A program made the position numbers and the translations under genes. DNA of 64,000 nt, taken from the NCBI GenBank assembly GCA_035651995.1, contig DASRER010000039.1:62001-126000 (forward strand). Reading direction: 5' to 3'. This DNA comes from Terriglobales bacterium (GTDB taxonomy: Bacteria; Acidobacteriota; Terriglobia; Terriglobales; Acidobacteriaceae). Below the pieces are notes generated by a model, which was given only the letters and a program-made list of their open reading frames with translations, was not told where the DNA came from and made no database searches. Shown piece after piece: positions 35,659 through 45,867 of the stretch. Positions within the stretch are counted from its first letter, which is position 1; every line of letters begins with the position of its first letter.

Positions 35659-35954
35659 CCGCCAATGCTGCTAAGGCGCTCGCCAGCGACCGCCGATTGC
35701 AGATTCTGCGTTGGCTGAAGCGCCCGCGCGCCCATTTTCCGCCGCAGATCTACGGCGACCTGGTGAAGGACGGTGTTTGCGGCGTGCTCATTGCGCGTAA
35801 GCTGCGGGTTTCGCAGCCCACCGCCAGCGAGCACCTGCGCGTGCTGTCGCAGGCTGGCCTGCTGCGCACCCGCCGCCTCCGCAACTGGACGTTCTACCGC
35901 CGCGACGAGCGCCGCATCGCGCGGCTCAAGCGTGCCCTCCAGCGCGGCTGGTAG
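35652..35954 (+). CDS. ArsR-type winged-helix transcriptional regulator
   Basis: 100 residues. Winged helix with recognition helix VSQPTASEHLRVLSQAGLLRTRRLRNWTFYRRDE, the classic ArsR/SmtB pattern. No ELCV-type cysteine metal site is visible; the single Cys (GVCGVL) lies before the recognition helix, so the inducer may not be a thiophilic metal. The start codon sits within a perfect palindrome, implying autoregulation. Downstream on the same strand there is no partner gene; the neighbour converges with zero spacing. Confidence 0.85.
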   Translation: MLTANAAKALASDRRLQILRWLKRPRAHFPPQIYGDLVKDGVCGVLIARKLRVSQPTASEHLRVLSQAGLLRTRRLRNWTFYRRDERRIARLKRALQRGW

Positions 35955-36689
35955 CTACCGGATCGCCGATGCCAGCGTGTCATGGTGCATGGCGATGAAC
36001 TGCCGCAGATACGGCCCAATCCCCGCTAAACCGCTGAACCCTGCCGCCCGCGCCGCCGCGTCCTGCTGCTCGACCGGACGATCATCGGCTGAGGCGTACT
36101 GCGCCAGGCTGCGGAAGCAGCCGATGGTGAACACGTCCCACGCCGCTCCCTGGTCGCGAACGAAAATCAGGTTCTGTGGCTGCTCCAGTTTGGCGAGGAA
36201 AGCATTCTCCATCTCACGCTCACGCAGCAGTTCACCGCGCTTGCCGGACAGCGCCTGGAACATCTCCACATGGAACAGGCCGGCGCCCTCGCAGGCCTTG
36301 CGGACATCGGCGGGCGGCGGCCCGCTGACGAACACGTCTTCCTGCCAGGCGATCAGCGGCGGAATCTTCTCGCCGGTGCCCGACGTTCGCGCCGCCGCCG
36401 CGCGCCGCGCCACGCGCTCCGCCTTGTAGTACTCCGTGTAGCTGCCCATCGGCGTGAGCACCAGCAGGTCCCATTTGTCACCCTGGCGATGCCGCATCCA
36501 CAGCGGCGCCTCTTCACCGGCAGCGACGTCCGCGGCGGCCTTGGCCTTGAGGACATCAATCAGTTCCACGATTTTTCCCGGCGCAGCCTGGATCAACGAT
36601 GTCTTGTAGAGATATGCGCCCGTCCGGGCCGGCGGGGCAGCGGCACCGGGCGTCTGCATTAGGAGGAACAGCGCCAGCAGCGTAAGCAT
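35955..36689 (-). CDS. Secreted protein of unknown function
   Basis: 244 residues from ATG 36689, starting with a signal peptide (MLTLLALFLLMQTPGAAA). The mature part contains GAYLYKTSLIQAAPGKIVELIDVLKAK and WDLLVLTPMGSYTEYY, then a second similar half (GLFHVEMFQALSGKRGELLREREMENAFL, AWDVFTIGCFRSLAQYA). The two halves look like tandem dimeric alpha/beta-barrel (NIPSNAP/ABM-like) units. That resemblance is tentative. TACAAT lies 8 nt before the start, with no Shine-Dalgarno. Confidence 0.65.
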   Translation of the reverse strand: MLTLLALFLLMQTPGAAAPPARTGAYLYKTSLIQAAPGKIVELIDVLKAKAAADVAAGEEAPLWMRHRQGDKWDLLVLTPMGSYTEYYKAERVARRAAAARTSGTGEKIPPLIAWQEDVFVSGPPPADVRKACEGAGLFHVEMFQALSGKRGELLREREMENAFLAKLEQPQNLIFVRDQGAAWDVFTIGCFRSLAQYASADDRPVEQQDAAARAAGFSGLAGIGPYLRQFIAMHHDTLASAIR

Positions 36690-36744
36690 GGGCCGGGATT
36701 GTAAACCGTGGCAGGCGCGATCTGGTTTGTGTCCCTTCATCGCG

Positions 36745-36757
36745 TAAACTATCCCGC
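36745..36757 (+). promoter_or_regulatory. -10 element for a leaderless GH18-like transcript
   Basis: TAAACT (36745-36750), 7 nt, then GTG at 36758; identical hexamer to the cupin gene promoter. Confidence 0.45.
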
Positions 36758-38017
36758 GTGCTGAGTCGAATCCTTGCCGTTATCGTGGCCGCTGCGCTAT
36801 TGACCAGCGCAGCGTCAGCCGCCACAACGCCGAAGGCCAGGGCGGCGGTCATTTCCACGCCGCGAGGGGAAGGGAAAGTCGGCGTAAAGCCTCCGTTCAC
36901 GGCCCTGATGTATCTCACCAACCGCCCGGACTCGATCGCCAGCTTCCGCGAGCACGCCTCGCAGATTTCCATCATCGCGCCGCAGACGTTCGTCATGGAC
37001 GCCGAGGGCTTTATCTCCGGCGATGTGCCGGAAGAAGTCCTGCAGATCGCGGCCGCGAATCGAGTCGCGGTGCTGCCGCTGGTTGTCAACCGGCGTTTCG
37101 ATCAGCCGCTCATGCACACTGTGCTTGACTCACCCGAGTCGCGCGCCCGCGCCATCCGATATCTCCTGTACTATGCGCTGCGCGACGGCTACATGGGTTT
37201 CCAGTTCGACTACGAGAACATCCACCACACCTACCGCGACCGCCTCAGCGCGTTCTTTCAGGAAGCCGCCGCCGCGTTTCATCAGCATGGCTTGATCTTG
37301 AGCGCGGCAGTGGTGGGACGCTATGCCGACGATCCCAGGTCGGAGTCGCCGGGCGGCTTCGAAAACTGGAGCGGCGTCTACGACTATGCCGTGCTGGGCA
37401 AGCACGCCGATTTTCTGACCATCATGGCCTACCCGCAGCACGCCCAGTTTTCCGGCCCCGGGCCGGTCGCGGGGCTCACCTGGGTGCGCAAGATCGCCGA
37501 TTACGCCGGCGCGCAAATGCCGCCGCGCAAGATTTCGCTCGGCATCCCGCTGTACGGCGTTCAGTGGACGGCGCAGCCCAGCGCCGCCGGCGAGACCGCC
37601 ACAAAGTGGAAAGTCAGGAGCACGCGCTACTCCGACGTGACCGCGCGCCTCGCCTCCACCGGCCCGGCGTGGGACGAAGCCGAGCAGGCGCCGCACCTGA
37701 TGTTTGTGGAACAGGGCGGGCAGACCGAACTCTGGTACGAAGACGCGCGCAGCCTTGGCGCCAAACTCGACTTGGCGCAGACCGCCAAATTCGCCGGCGT
37801 CTCCGCCTGGTCGTTAGGCAGTGAAGACCCGGCCTTCTGGACGACGCTCGCCAGGTATCGAATCGCGCGCCTGCCGGTCCGCCCGATGAAGGGGACGCTC
37901 GACCAGCGGGCCCGCGCCGCGGCGCGGGCGCTCGCCCTCAAGCCGAAAGCCGTAAATATGGCCGCTTCCAGGCCCGGCGCCCCGCACAAGAGCAACTCGC
38001 CGGCGCCCGACTTCTAG
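36758..38017 (+). CDS. Secreted glycoside hydrolase family 18-like protein
   Basis: 419 residues with a GTG start and signal peptide (ILAVIVAAALLTSAASAA). A TIM-barrel GH18 pattern is visible: YMGFQFDYENI near residues 146-156 corresponds to the DxxDxDxE catalytic strand with its terminal Glu; DFLTIMAYPQHA is strand 6; KISLGIPLYGVQW is strand 7; AGVSAWSLGSEDP is strand 8. It resembles YdhD/YaaH-like spore-type glycosidases acting on peptidoglycan or chitin-like N-acetylglucosamine polymers. The tail after about 370 is basic and low-complexity. Probably periplasmic or outer-surface. Confidence 0.82.
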   Translation: MLSRILAVIVAAALLTSAASAATTPKARAAVISTPRGEGKVGVKPPFTALMYLTNRPDSIASFREHASQISIIAPQTFVMDAEGFISGDVPEEVLQIAAANRVAVLPLVVNRRFDQPLMHTVLDSPESRARAIRYLLYYALRDGYMGFQFDYENIHHTYRDRLSAFFQEAAAAFHQHGLILSAAVVGRYADDPRSESPGGFENWSGVYDYAVLGKHADFLTIMAYPQHAQFSGPGPVAGLTWVRKIADYAGAQMPPRKISLGIPLYGVQWTAQPSAAGETATKWKVRSTRYSDVTARLASTGPAWDEAEQAPHLMFVEQGGQTELWYEDARSLGAKLDLAQTAKFAGVSAWSLGSEDPAFWTTLARYRIARLPVRPMKGTLDQRARAAARALALKPKAVNMAASRPGAPHKSNSPAPDF

Positions 38018-38053
38018 GCCAGCCGGCTTCGCGAAAATCTTGCGCGGCCCTGC

Positions 38054-38065
38054 TAAAATATTGCT
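38054..38065 (+). promoter_or_regulatory. -10 element for a leaderless transcript
   Basis: TAAAAT (38054-38059) ends 6 nt before the GTG at 38066; no Shine-Dalgarno. Confidence 0.45.
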
Positions 38066-38437
38066 GTGCGAAGGGTCTTCATCCCCGCCGTCCTGCTGCT
38101 GGTCGCGGCACTTGCCTATGCCGACAAGAAGGACCAGAAGCAGTACTCCGACCTGAGCTTCACGGTGCTGCGCGATTCGGGCAAACCGATCCGCAATGCG
38201 GCGGTCATCCTGCATCCGGTGAACAAAGACGGCAAACAGGAGCACGGCGGGCTTGAGCTGAAGACCAACGCCGACGGCAAGGCGGAGATCAACAGCATCC
38301 CGTACGGTAAGCTGCGCATACAGGTCATCGCGCCCGGCTTCCGCACTTACGGCGAGGACCACGAGATCAACCAGCCGTCGCACGAGTTCAACATTAAGAT
38401 GGAGCGGCCCAAGGAGCAATACTCCATCTACAAGTAA
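38066..38437 (+). CDS. Small secreted carboxypeptidase-regulatory-like (Ig-fold) protein
   Basis: 123 residues: signal peptide (FIPAVLLLVAALAYA) then one beta-sandwich, LSFTVLRDSGKPIRNAAVILHPVNKDGK...GLELKTNADGKAEINSIPYGKLRIQVIAPGFRTYGEDHEI. It has the fold of the domain also seen at the N-terminus of the TonB receptor at 17.5-20.7 kb. It has no catalytic motif and probably serves as a binding or transthyretin-like module outside the inner membrane. Confidence 0.75.
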   Translation: MRRVFIPAVLLLVAALAYADKKDQKQYSDLSFTVLRDSGKPIRNAAVILHPVNKDGKQEHGGLELKTNADGKAEINSIPYGKLRIQVIAPGFRTYGEDHEINQPSHEFNIKMERPKEQYSIYK

Positions 38438-38642
38438 GGTTTCACGTTGCGCGTTTCCCGGAAACCGGTCCCAACCAGCTCTGGTATGATGATGCGGTGA
38501 TCGACGCCCTCCGAATGCGGCTTCAGTAACGCGCACCCCACGCGGTCGCTGCCGTCTGTTTTTCAATCGTTGCGAAATCAGGAACTCCCCCGGGCGCGCT
38601 CCGCATTCAGCCACGTTCCACGCGATAGACTAAAGGTGAAAG
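38438..38642. other. Leader region upstream of metH
   Basis: 205 bp without a gene. TATGAT (38485-38490) could be a -10 element giving a leader of about 145 nt, and TAGACT near 38628 a second one. I looked for cobalamin, SAM and SAH riboswitch cores and could not fit any of them. CACGTTGCGCGTTTCCCGG at the start resembles the GTTTCGCGTTTC short-repeat type seen near 52.9 and 63.1 kb. Confidence 0.35.
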
Positions 38643-41600
38643 ATGCCGGACTTTCTCAAGACCGTCGCTGAGCGCGTCGTCATTTACGACGGCGCCATGG
38701 GCACCAACATTCAGTTCCGCAACCCCACGGTGGACGACTACTGGGGCAAGGAAGGATGCAACGAGCTTCTGGTGCTCTCGCGGCCCGACATCATTGGCGA
38801 CATCCACGCCGACTTCCTGCGGGTGGGCTGCGATGTGGTCGAGACCGATACCTTCGGCGCCACCCGCATCGTGCTCGGCGAGTATCAGCTCGAAGACAAG
38901 GTCGCCGAGATCAACATCGCCGCGGTGAAAGTGGCGCGCGAAGCCGCCCAGCAGTTCTCCACGCCCGACAAGCCGCGCTTCGTGGCCGGCAGCATCGGCC
39001 CGACCACCAAGCTGCCGTCGCTTGGCCACATCGGCTTCGACGCGATGGCCGCCGCCTTCGAAGAGCAGGCGCGCGCGCTCATCGAGGGCGGCGTGGACGT
39101 GCTGCTCATCGAGACCTCGCAGGACCTGCTCCAGGCCAAGTGCGCCCTCGCCGGCGTTTTCGACGCGATGAAGGCGACGGGCAAGCGCCTGCCGGTCACC
39201 GTTCAAGTAACACTTGAAGCCACAGGAACCATGCTGCTGGGCACCGAGATCGGCGCGGCGCTCACCGCGCTCGAGCCCTACGACATCGACATCGTTGGGC
39301 TGAACTGCGCCACCGGACCGCGCGAGATGAACGACGCGATCCGCTACCTCTGTGACAACTCGACCAAGCACGTTTCCTGCCTGCCCAACGCCGGGCTGCC
39401 GCAGAACGTGGGCGGACGCGCCGTTTACCAGCTCACGCCGCAGGAGTTGTCCGAGTACCACGCGCGCTTCATCCGCGACTACGGCGTGCGCATCGTGGGC
39501 GGATGCTGCGGCACCACGCCCGAGCATCTGAAAGCCGTCGTTGACGCCTGCGCGAACCTGCACCCGCACCAGCGCGACGTGCACCCCGAAGCTGCCGCGT
39601 CTTCGGCCTACTCCAGTGTCCCTCTCGATCTCGATCCCAAGCCGCTCATCGTTGCCGAGGAGATGAACACCACCACGCAGCGGGCCGCCTTCCGCGACCT
39701 GGTGCGCGCGCAGAAGTATGACGACATCCTCGCGCTTTCCAAGAAGCTGGTGAACGAAGGCTCGCACATGCTCGACCTGTGCTGCGCCATCGTGGGCGAA
39801 GACGAAAAAGGCTACATGAACGGCATCCTGGAGAAGATCGCCACGCGCGTGCCCGCGCCCGTGCTGGTGGACTCCACCGAAGCCGACGTCATCGAAGAGG
39901 CGCTCAAGCGCATCCCCGGCAAAGCGATCATCAACTCGATCAATCTCGAGGACGGTGAGAAGCGCACGTCGCGCGTGCTGCCTGCCGCCAAGCGCTACGG
40001 CTCGGCCGTCATCGCGCTCACCATTGACGAAGCCGGCATGGCGCTCACCGCGGAGAAGAAGATCGCCATCGCGCATCGCATCTTCGACCTGGCGACGGGC
40101 AAGTACGGCATCCGCCCGCAGGACCTGATCTTTGACGCGCTCACCCTGCCCATTTCCACCGGCCAGCAGGACTACCGCACTGCCGGCATCGAGACGCTCA
40201 AGGCGGTCGAGCGCATCAAGAAAGAGCTGCCCGAGGTGCACACCATCCTCGGCGTGAGCAACATTTCCTTCGGCCTCGACGCGTACCCGCGGCGCGTGCT
40301 CAACAGCGTCTTCATGCACGAGGCGGTGAACCACGGCCTCGACATGGCCATCGTGAACTACGGCAAGATTTATCCGCTCTACAAGATTCCCGAGGCGGAA
40401 GTCGAGCTGGCGCGCCGCCTCATTTACTTCGACACCTCGAACGGCGATCCGCTCCAGGCCTACATGCAGTTCTTCGCCGGCCAGGGAAAAAAGGTGGAGA
40501 AGAGCGAAGTGCGCGCCGAGTCGCTCAGCGTGGAAGACAAGCTGAAGTTCTGCATCATCAACGGCGAAAAATCCATCGGCTCGGGCTCGCACAAGCAGTC
40601 GCTCGAGCAAGTGCTGGAAGACGCGCTCACTTCGTACTCGCCGCTCGACCTGATCAACACCGTCCTGCTCGACGGCATGAAGACCGTCGGCGACCTGTTC
40701 GGCGCGCGCAAGATGCAGCTGCCTTCGGTGCTCGACTCGGCTTCGGTGATGAAGCAGGCCGTCGCCTTCCTCGAACCGAAGATGGAAAAGGCCGCAGGAT
40801 CGCAGAAGGGAACCATCGTGCTCGCCACCGTGAAGGGCGACGTGCACGACATCGGCAAGAACCTGGTCGACATCATCCTGTCGAACAACGGGTATCGCGT
40901 GGTGAACCTCGGCATCAAGCAGCCTGCCGACCACATCATCGCGGCCGCGCAGGAGCACAAGGCCGACGCCATCGGCCTCAGCGGCCTCCTGGTGAAGTCC
41001 ACGCTGGAGATGAAGTACGTCATCCAGGACCTGGAGCGGCAGAAGCTGTCCTTCCCGGTGATTTGCGGGGGCGCTGCGCTGACGAAAAAATATGTGGAAC
41101 ACGACCTGCGCAACGAGTATTCGTCGGCCGTTTTCTATGCCGACGACGCCTTCGCCGGCCTCCACCTGATGGACGATCTCACCTCGCCCAACGGACGCCG
41201 CGAAGCGCGTCTCGCCGAAGGCCGCACCGTGAAGGAGGCGCGCGCGGCCGCCGCCACGGCGACGGCAGCCGCACTCGCGGGCGAAGCTGCCCCCGCCGAC
41301 GCGCCGCAAGCGCCCGCGATCGCCATTCCGGCCGCACCCAATATCCCGCAGCCGCCTTTCTGGGGCGCGCGCGTCAAACGCGACTACGATTTGCGCGAGG
41401 TCTTCCGCTACATCAACCTGACGGCGCTTTTCAAGAACCAGTGGCAGCTCAAGACGGCGTCGCAGGAGGACTACGCGCGCCTCGTCGAAGAAAAATTCAA
41501 GCCCGTCCTGCGCCAGCTCGAAGATGAAGTGATCGCCTCGGGATGGCTCGAGCCGCGCACCGTCTGGGGATACTGGCCCTGCCAGTCCGAAGGCAACGAC

Positions 41601-42146
41601 GTCGTGATCTACGAGCCTGCCTCGTCTGACCAGAGCCCGAGGCGTGAAATCCAGCGCTTCACCTTCCCGCGCCAGAAAGAAGGCCGCCGCCTCTGCATCG
41701 CCGACTTCTTCGCCTCGAAGGCGTCCGGCCAGATGGACGTGATTGGCTTCTCGCTGGTCACGGTCGGCGATCGCGCCTCACACGAAACCAAGAAGCTGTT
41801 CGACGCCGGCGAGTACACGAAGTACCTGTACCTGCACGGTCTCAGTGTGGAGACGGCAGAGGCGCTGGCCGAGTATCACCACAAGCTAATGCGCGAGGAG
41901 CTGGGTATAGCCGGGGACGATGCCAGGGAAATCAGCGGCCTCTTCCACCAGAAGTATCGCGGCTCGCGCTACTCGTTCGGATATCCGGCCTGCCCAAATC
42001 TCGAGGACCAGACCAGACTCTTCGCCCTGCTCAAGCCCGAGGAGGCGGTCGGCGTGCGCCTCACCACCGGCTTGCAGCTCGAACCGGAGCAGAGCACCAG
42101 CGCCATCGTGGTGCATCATCCCAGCGCCAAATACTTCGTGGCTTAA
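38643..42146 (+). CDS. metH: Cobalamin-dependent methionine synthase, full length
   Basis: Transfers the methyl group of 5-methyl-THF to homocysteine via B12. 1167 residues with all four modules in order: homocysteine-binding barrel (zinc cysteines at about residue 220 in LNCATGP and 287-288 in VGGCCGTTPEH), pterin-binding barrel (about 330-610; ALTIDEAGMA, LGVSNISFGLDAYPRRVLN), cap plus B12 domain with DVHDIGKN (axial His at about 738) and GLSGLLVKST, an Ala/Pro-rich linker at about 865-900, and the SAM-binding activation domain (FWGARVKRDYDLREVF to SAKYFVA; RGSRYSFGYPACP). Slightly shorter than E. coli MetH (1227). AAGGTG precedes the ATG. Confidence 0.97.
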   Translation: MPDFLKTVAERVVIYDGAMGTNIQFRNPTVDDYWGKEGCNELLVLSRPDIIGDIHADFLRVGCDVVETDTFGATRIVLGEYQLEDKVAEINIAAVKVAREAAQQFSTPDKPRFVAGSIGPTTKLPSLGHIGFDAMAAAFEEQARALIEGGVDVLLIETSQDLLQAKCALAGVFDAMKATGKRLPVTVQVTLEATGTMLLGTEIGAALTALEPYDIDIVGLNCATGPREMNDAIRYLCDNSTKHVSCLPNAGLPQNVGGRAVYQLTPQELSEYHARFIRDYGVRIVGGCCGTTPEHLKAVVDACANLHPHQRDVHPEAAASSAYSSVPLDLDPKPLIVAEEMNTTTQRAAFRDLVRAQKYDDILALSKKLVNEGSHMLDLCCAIVGEDEKGYMNGILEKIATRVPAPVLVDSTEADVIEEALKRIPGKAIINSINLEDGEKRTSRVLPAAKRYGSAVIALTIDEAGMALTAEKKIAIAHRIFDLATGKYGIRPQDLIFDALTLPISTGQQDYRTAGIETLKAVERIKKELPEVHTILGVSNISFGLDAYPRRVLNSVFMHEAVNHGLDMAIVNYGKIYPLYKIPEAEVELARRLIYFDTSNGDPLQAYMQFFAGQGKKVEKSEVRAESLSVEDKLKFCIINGEKSIGSGSHKQSLEQVLEDALTSYSPLDLINTVLLDGMKTVGDLFGARKMQLPSVLDSASVMKQAVAFLEPKMEKAAGSQKGTIVLATVKGDVHDIGKNLVDIILSNNGYRVVNLGIKQPADHIIAAAQEHKADAIGLSGLLVKSTLEMKYVIQDLERQKLSFPVICGGAALTKKYVEHDLRNEYSSAVFYADDAFAGLHLMDDLTSPNGRREARLAEGRTVKEARAAAATATAAALAGEAAPADAPQAPAIAIPAAPNIPQPPFWGARVKRDYDLREVFRYINLTALFKNQWQLKTASQEDYARLVEEKFKPVLRQLEDEVIASGWLEPRTVWGYWPCQSEGNDVVIYEPASSDQSPRREIQRFTFPRQKEGRRLCIADFFASKASGQMDVIGFSLVTVGDRASHETKKLFDAGEYTKYLYLHGLSVETAEALAEYHHKLMREELGIAGDDAREISGLFHQKYRGSRYSFGYPACPNLEDQTRLFALLKPEEAVGVRLTTGLQLEPEQSTSAIVVHHPSAKYFVA

Positions 42147-42200
42147 GCGAGCAGTGTAGAGATGGCCAGCTGCGTCTGGCCGGGTCTTAGCAGCCTGCAG

Positions 42201-45041
42201 CTACTTCAGTTTCGCGTACTCCGCCTTGGCCTCGATGAGGATGGGGATATCGGGGTCGGCATTCTTCCACAGGGCAAAGAAGTCCTGGTAGGCGGTGCGC
42301 GCCTTGGCGGTATCGCCCTGGAGCGCGTAGGCGCGCGCCAGCCCTACCTGGGCCAATGGATGCGCCACGCTGCCGAAGTCAACGAACTTGCGGTCGAGTA
42401 CCGTTTGGAATTCGGCGGCGGCGGCCTGGGCGTTCTTCTGCCGCAGGTAATAAATGCCGCGCATGTAGTTGGTCTCGACGCCCGCTTTCTCGTAGGGACG
42501 GGCGGTCTCCAGCTCCTGCACGGCCCGCAGAGGATCGGAAGCCAGCGCGGCGCGCACCTCCGGCGCAACCAGCTTGTTGATCAGCGTGTCCTCGGGGTGC
42601 TCGGCTAGGACTTCTCTCAACAGCCCTTCAGGCCGCTGCTTCTCGCCAAGCCAGGCCAGCGTCAAGGCGACGGGCACGCGCACGTCGCCTTTCGGGTCCT
42701 TCTTCAGGCCCTCCTCGGCGAACCGGCGCGCGGTTGCGTTCTGGCCGAGCAGCGCCGCTCCGAAGCCGGTCCCGGCCAGCAGGGTGGCCACCACCGGAGG
42801 ACCTCCGTTCTGCTCCGCCATCTGTGCCGCCTGCCGCTCTAGCGCAATCGCCTCCCTCAGCCTGCCGGCGATGGCCGCAGTCTGTGCCCTGAACGCGACC
42901 GCGTTGAACTCGGCCGGCTTGCCCTTGATCCATTCTTGTTCACGCTGGAGAGCGGCCGTATCGCCCTTCAAGTACGCCACTGACGCAATCAGGCCGTGCA
43001 CGGTATCGGTATCCAGGCGCCGTGCCACCGCCTGGTCCAGTACGGCGCTGGCTTCGTCCAGGCGGCCGAGAAACATGTAGGCCGCCGCCACGTTGATGAC
43101 CGGCAGCGAATGGTTGGGCTCCAGGCGCATCGCTTCCTGCGCCTCCAAGAGCATGTTCGGAAAGTCGCCGATGCTGCTGTACATCACCGCCAGGTTGTTG
43201 TGCGGCGACCAGTCTCGCGGGTAGGTCTTCGTCCAGAGCTGGTAGGCCTCGATGGACTTCGGCATGTTGCCCAGGACGCCGTCGTAGTAACGCGCCGTGA
43301 TGTACAGCTTTTCCAGCTCGCTCACGCGGTCGCGCAGATCGAACGCCCGGGTCAGGTTTTCGCGCGAGAGCTGCCGCAGGCCGCTGTTACCATAGGCGGC
43401 GCCCATGCGCGCATACGCCAAGGCGAAATTGGGATCGAGTTCCACCGCGCGCTTGTAGAAGGGAATTGCGGGCAGATCACCCTCGCGCTGCCGCCTCTCT
43501 TCGCCCATGGCATACGCCTTCAGCGCCTCCAGCGATGACGTCGTGGTGTCATCCAGCGGCTTGCTCGTTGCCTTGATCGAGCTCAGCGACTCGCCCAGGT
43601 TCTCGCGCAAATCCGAAGCCGCCGTGTGCAGCGCCGCCAGCACTTTTTCCTTCGACGCCGCCGGCTGCTGCCGCTGCGTGATGGTGTCGCCGGTGGATGC
43701 GTTCAGCGCGCTCAGCGTGACCACGTACTGGCTGCCCAGCGAGGCGATCGAGCCGGTCAGGTACGCCTTGCTGCCGGCGCGTTGCGCCAGCTCGCGCGCC
43801 ACGTCGCTGGTCAGGCGCTCGTCGGGGGAGCGCCCCATCAGCCGCAGCGTCTGCCGCACGCGCGAATCGCTCAGCACGCTGAGGAAGGGCGACTGCTGTA
43901 AGTCCACGGCAAGCGCCTGGCGCAGCGTGCCGTCGAAGACGGGGTCGCCGGTGGTGTTCACGAAGTCGGCCAGCACCAGCGTGTCGCGTTCGCTCAGCGC
44001 GCGCGCCTTGCGCGAGTTCAACAAAAACGCGCCCAGCGCGATGATGGCGATGACCGCCGCCGCGATCCCACCCCACAGCATTCCCTGCCGCGGCGCCGCA
44101 GCCAGCACCGAGGTGAAGCTCCTTCCCGACTCCTGGCGCTGCCGCGGCGGCCCCACAGCGGACACAGCCCCCGTACGTCCCGAGTCGGTGTCGCGCTTCA
44201 GCCGCTTCAGATCGGCGCGCAGCTCCGACGCCGACTGATAGCGCAGATCGCGGTCCTTCTCCAGCGCCTTGTTGATGATGCGATCCAGTTCCGGCGGCAG
44301 GTCGGGATTCAGCCGCGCCACCGCCGCCGGCGCCCGGTTCAGGATCGCTTCGAAGATCACCGCCGACGTGCCCCCGTGAAACGCCACGCTGCCCGTCGCC
44401 ATCTCGTAGATGACCGCGCCGAAGCTGAAAATGTCGGAGCGCGGGTCGAGCTCTTCGCCGCGCGCCTGCTCCGGCGACATATACGCCACCGTGCCGATCG
44501 CCGTGCCCGGACTGGTCAGGTCGCGCGTCGCCGGCGACGTTGCCATCTCGGCCTGCGAGCCGTGCGGCTGTCCGCTCACCTTCGCCAGCCCGAAGTCGAG
44601 GATCTTGGCCTGCCCGCGCCGCGTCACGAAGATGTTCGCCGGCTTGATGTCGCGATGAATGATGCGCTCGGCGTGCGCCGCGTCGAGCGCGTCGGCAATC
44701 TGAATAGCCCAGTCGAGCAGTTGCTCGGAGCGCAACGGCTTGCCGTCAATGCGGTGCTTGAGCGTCTCGCCCTCGAGCAGCTCCATCACGATGAACGGCC
44801 GCCCATCCACCTGCCCGATATCGAAGATGGTGCAGATGTTGGGATGGCTCAGCGCCGAAGCCGCCCGCGCCTCCCGCTTGAACCGCTCCAGCGAGTCAGG
44901 ATCGGTCGCGAGTTCTTCGGGCAGAAACTTGAGCGCCACCTTGCGGCCCAGGTTCAGGTCCTCGGCGCAGTACACGACACCCATCCCGCCGCCGCCAAGC
45001 TTCTCCAGGACCTTGTAGTGGGAAACGGTTGTGCCGATCAT
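42201..45041 (-). CDS. Transmembrane Ser/Thr protein kinase with TPR domain
   Basis: 946 residues. Hanks-type kinase at 8-280: glycine loop GGGGMGVV (16-23), ATP Lys K38, catalytic HRDIKPANI (D131), DFG at 149-151, and MSPEQ for APE. A Pro/Arg-rich juxtamembrane region leads to one membrane span ([22 protein letters not shown], about 320-345), then a CHASE-like or TolB-type alpha/beta region ([39 protein letters not shown]), and at least six TPR-like helical pairs from about 530 to the end. This architecture is frequent in Acidobacteriota. It probably senses an extracytoplasmic state; targets unknown. It converges with metH. Confidence 0.92.
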   Translation of the reverse strand: MIGTTVSHYKVLEKLGGGGMGVVYCAEDLNLGRKVALKFLPEELATDPDSLERFKREARAASALSHPNICTIFDIGQVDGRPFIVMELLEGETLKHRIDGKPLRSEQLLDWAIQIADALDAAHAERIIHRDIKPANIFVTRRGQAKILDFGLAKVSGQPHGSQAEMATSPATRDLTSPGTAIGTVAYMSPEQARGEELDPRSDIFSFGAVIYEMATGSVAFHGGTSAVIFEAILNRAPAAVARLNPDLPPELDRIINKALEKDRDLRYQSASELRADLKRLKRDTDSGRTGAVSAVGPPRQRQESGRSFTSVLAAAPRQGMLWGGIAAAVIAIIALGAFLLNSRKARALSERDTLVLADFVNTTGDPVFDGTLRQALAVDLQQSPFLSVLSDSRVRQTLRLMGRSPDERLTSDVARELAQRAGSKAYLTGSIASLGSQYVVTLSALNASTGDTITQRQQPAASKEKVLAALHTAASDLRENLGESLSSIKATSKPLDDTTTSSLEALKAYAMGEERRQREGDLPAIPFYKRAVELDPNFALAYARMGAAYGNSGLRQLSRENLTRAFDLRDRVSELEKLYITARYYDGVLGNMPKSIEAYQLWTKTYPRDWSPHNNLAVMYSSIGDFPNMLLEAQEAMRLEPNHSLPVINVAAAYMFLGRLDEASAVLDQAVARRLDTDTVHGLIASVAYLKGDTAALQREQEWIKGKPAEFNAVAFRAQTAAIAGRLREAIALERQAAQMAEQNGGPPVVATLLAGTGFGAALLGQNATARRFAEEGLKKDPKGDVRVPVALTLAWLGEKQRPEGLLREVLAEHPEDTLINKLVAPEVRAALASDPLRAVQELETARPYEKAGVETNYMRGIYYLRQKNAQAAAAEFQTVLDRKFVDFGSVAHPLAQVGLARAYALQGDTAKARTAYQDFFALWKNADPDIPILIEAKAEYAKLK

Positions 45042-45128
45042 TCGGGCCGCTCGCCGTCATGGTATGGGCGGGGGCGGGGGAGGGTCAAACGAAGCCCGCC
45101 CCTCCGGCGACAATTTCTGCAGACCATA

Positions 45129-45218
45129 TGGCGGAGAGGGAGGGATTCGAACCCCCGATACCCTTTCAGGTATGGCCGCTTTCGAGGCGGCTCGTTTCAA
45201 CCGCTCACGCACCTCTCC
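45129..45218 (-). tRNA. tRNA-Ser (CGA)
   Basis: Class II tRNA read leftward: acceptor GGAGAGG, anticodon arm GCCGC-CTCGAAA-GCGGC (anticodon CGA), a long variable arm (ATACC...GGTAT), T-arm GGGGG-TTCGAAT-CCCTC, acceptor CCTCTCC, discriminator G and an encoded CCA. About 90 nt, as expected for serine. Confidence 0.96.
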
Positions 45219-45420
45219 GCGCCAGGGAAGGGACGATCGGCGGACGTGCCGCCGGTTGCGGTTGCTGTTTTCATGATAGCAAATCTGCTTTTGTCCGCGG
45301 CTGGACATGCCGATGTGACGGCGGCGCGGGCGAGGTCGCCCACACGGTCCGTGCTCTCCCTGCGTTCGGTGGTCGGTATCGAAGGGCGAGGCCGCCCGTC
45401 GCTCCATTGCGCGGGGCAGT

Positions 45421-45867
45421 TTATCGGCGGGCGTGAAAGAAATTTTGCAGCATTTCGGCGCTGCGCGCCGCCAGCACGCCGCGCGTGACCTCCACGCGAT
45501 GGTTCAGCGCGGGATGGTTCAGCACCTGCATCACCGACTGCACGGCGCCGGCCTTGGGATCGTCGGCGCCATAAATCAGCCGCCGGATGCGCGCGTGCGT
45601 AATTGCGCCGGCGCACATCGCGCACGGCTCAATGGTGACGTACAGCTCGCACTCCAGCAGCCGATGATTGCCCACCGCCGCGCCCGCCTGGCGCAGCGCC
45701 GCCATCTCGGCGTGCGCGGTGGGATCGTTGTCGCTCAGGTTGCGATTGCCGGCGCGCGCCACGATGCGTCCGCCGAGCACCACCACCGCGCCGACCGGAA
45801 CTTCTCCGGCCGCCTGCGCGCGCGATGCTTCGGCCAGGGCCTCGGTCATGTAGAGTTCGTCGCTCAT
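45421..45867 (-). CDS. tadA: tRNA-adenosine(34) deaminase
   Basis: 148-residue zinc deaminase that converts A34 to inosine in tRNA-Arg(ACG), widening wobble decoding. Catalytic HAE at 52-54 (TAHAEMAALRQAG) and zinc cysteines C82/C85 in PCAMCAGAI. Other TadA-typical features are GEVPVGAVVV at the N-terminus, GNHRLLECELYVTIEPCAMC, and the C-terminal helix SAEMLQNFFHARR. Full length. No partner genes; it lies 200 bp downstream (in its own direction, upstream) of tRNA-Ser. Confidence 0.95.
   Translation of the reverse strand: MSDELYMTEALAEASRAQAAGEVPVGAVVVLGGRIVARAGNRNLSDNDPTAHAEMAALRQAGAAVGNHRLLECELYVTIEPCAMCAGAITHARIRRLIYGADDPKAGAVQSVMQVLNHPALNHRVEVTRGVLAARSAEMLQNFFHARR

Noticed and set aside
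38438-38642. Riboswitch upstream of metH (cobalamin, SAM or SAH)
   Set aside because: None of the conserved cores could be found by eye in this 205-bp leader. A covariance-model search would settle it.
38607-41309. 900-codon open frame on the minus strand
   Set aside because: Antisense to metH; composition dominated by H, R, V and D, with no recognisable motif.
42160-42180. Bidirectional terminator between metH and the kinase gene
   Set aside because: GGCCAG-ctgcgt-CTGGCC forms a stem, but there is no T-run on either side.
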